NCBI GenBank assembly: GCA_014804385.1 | Contig: JAAUZW010000008.1 | Location: forward strand, 1 to 6,082 | Length of the DNA: 6,082 nucleotides | From: Lachnospiraceae bacterium | Lineage (GTDB): Bacteria; Bacillota; Clostridia; Lachnospirales; Lachnospiraceae | Reading direction: 5' to 3' | Shown here: positions 6,002 to 6,082 of the stretch, in pieces | Layout: each line of letters starts with the position of its first letter | How positions within the stretch are numbered: the first letter of the stretch is position 1 | Notes under the pieces: model-generated | Told to the model about the DNA's origin: nothing | Database searches by the model: none | The model's input: the letters and a program-made list of their open reading frames with translations, nothing else | Made by a program: the position numbers and the translations under genes

Positions 6002-6082
6002 AGTATTTTATGACCGCCAACGCAGTGAAGGTCTTACCAAGACCAACGCTGTCGGCAAGAATACAACCATTGTACTTCTCCA
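5961..6082 (-). pseudogene. Helicase (SNF2/DEAD-type) fragment, cut off after motif I
   Basis: The minus-strand frame entering from the right edge reads EKYNGCILADSVGLGKTF followed by TALAVIKYYENRNK, then hits TAA at 5961-5963. ILADxVGLGKTxxAL is the Walker A (motif I) of SNF2/superfamily 2 helicases. In intact proteins it is followed by VLVLCP-type motif Ia and hundreds more residues. Here similarity stops at about 5985, exactly where the DUF4299-like sequence begins in another frame. The N-terminal part lies outside the window. The fragment keeps the nucleotide-binding loop but lacks the DEAx and later motifs in this frame, so it cannot be an active helicase as it stands. Confidence 0.7.

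Overview
The window looks like an accessory region of a low-to-moderate GC Bacillota chromosome. A Clostridia/Lachnospiraceae-type gut bacterium is my best guess, inferred from strong GGAGG ribosome binding sites, AT-rich intergenic DNA, sigma-A-type promoters and the protein families present. No rRNA, tRNA, transposase, integrase or CRISPR array is visible.

Layout: (1) Bases 1-410 hold no intact gene. They contain decayed reading frames on the minus strand, including a recognisable piece of an Amidohydro_2-type metal hydrolase (about 316-410) and an unrecognised open segment running off the left edge. (2) Bases 409-1740 form a compact plus-strand cassette: a perfect consensus promoter embedded in a perfect 19-bp inverted repeat, a MarR-family regulator (477-911), and, overlapping it by 11 nt, a DUF5131 (phage Gp37/Gp68-like) protein with a radical-SAM-like CX3CX2C cysteine motif (901-1740). 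(3) Bases 1760-5313 form a minus-strand efflux module, convergent with the cassette: a TetR-family repressor (4597-5253), then an operon of a BcrA-like ABC ATPase, an ABC-2 permease and a 12-TM MFS exporter. GGTATG-type palindromes lie at the tetR promoter (two) and in the leader of the ABC operon (one), which suggests TetR controls both itself and the transporters. (4) Bases 5314-6082 are wreckage on the minus strand: a DUF4299-like gene broken by a frameshift in a homopolymer and by an in-frame TAA, preceded by a piece of an SNF2/DEAD-type helicase that is cut off about 20 residues after its Walker A motif.

How it fits together: two self-contained regulator-plus-effector modules (MarR/DUF5131 and TetR/ABC/MFS) are flanked on both sides by truncated genes of unrelated families. 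This is consistent with repeated insertion and deletion at one locus. The efflux module is probably a ligand-inducible drug or peptide export/immunity system. The MarR/DUF5131 pair is the least understood part: a putative radical-SAM-like enzyme of unknown reaction under what looks like tight autorepression.
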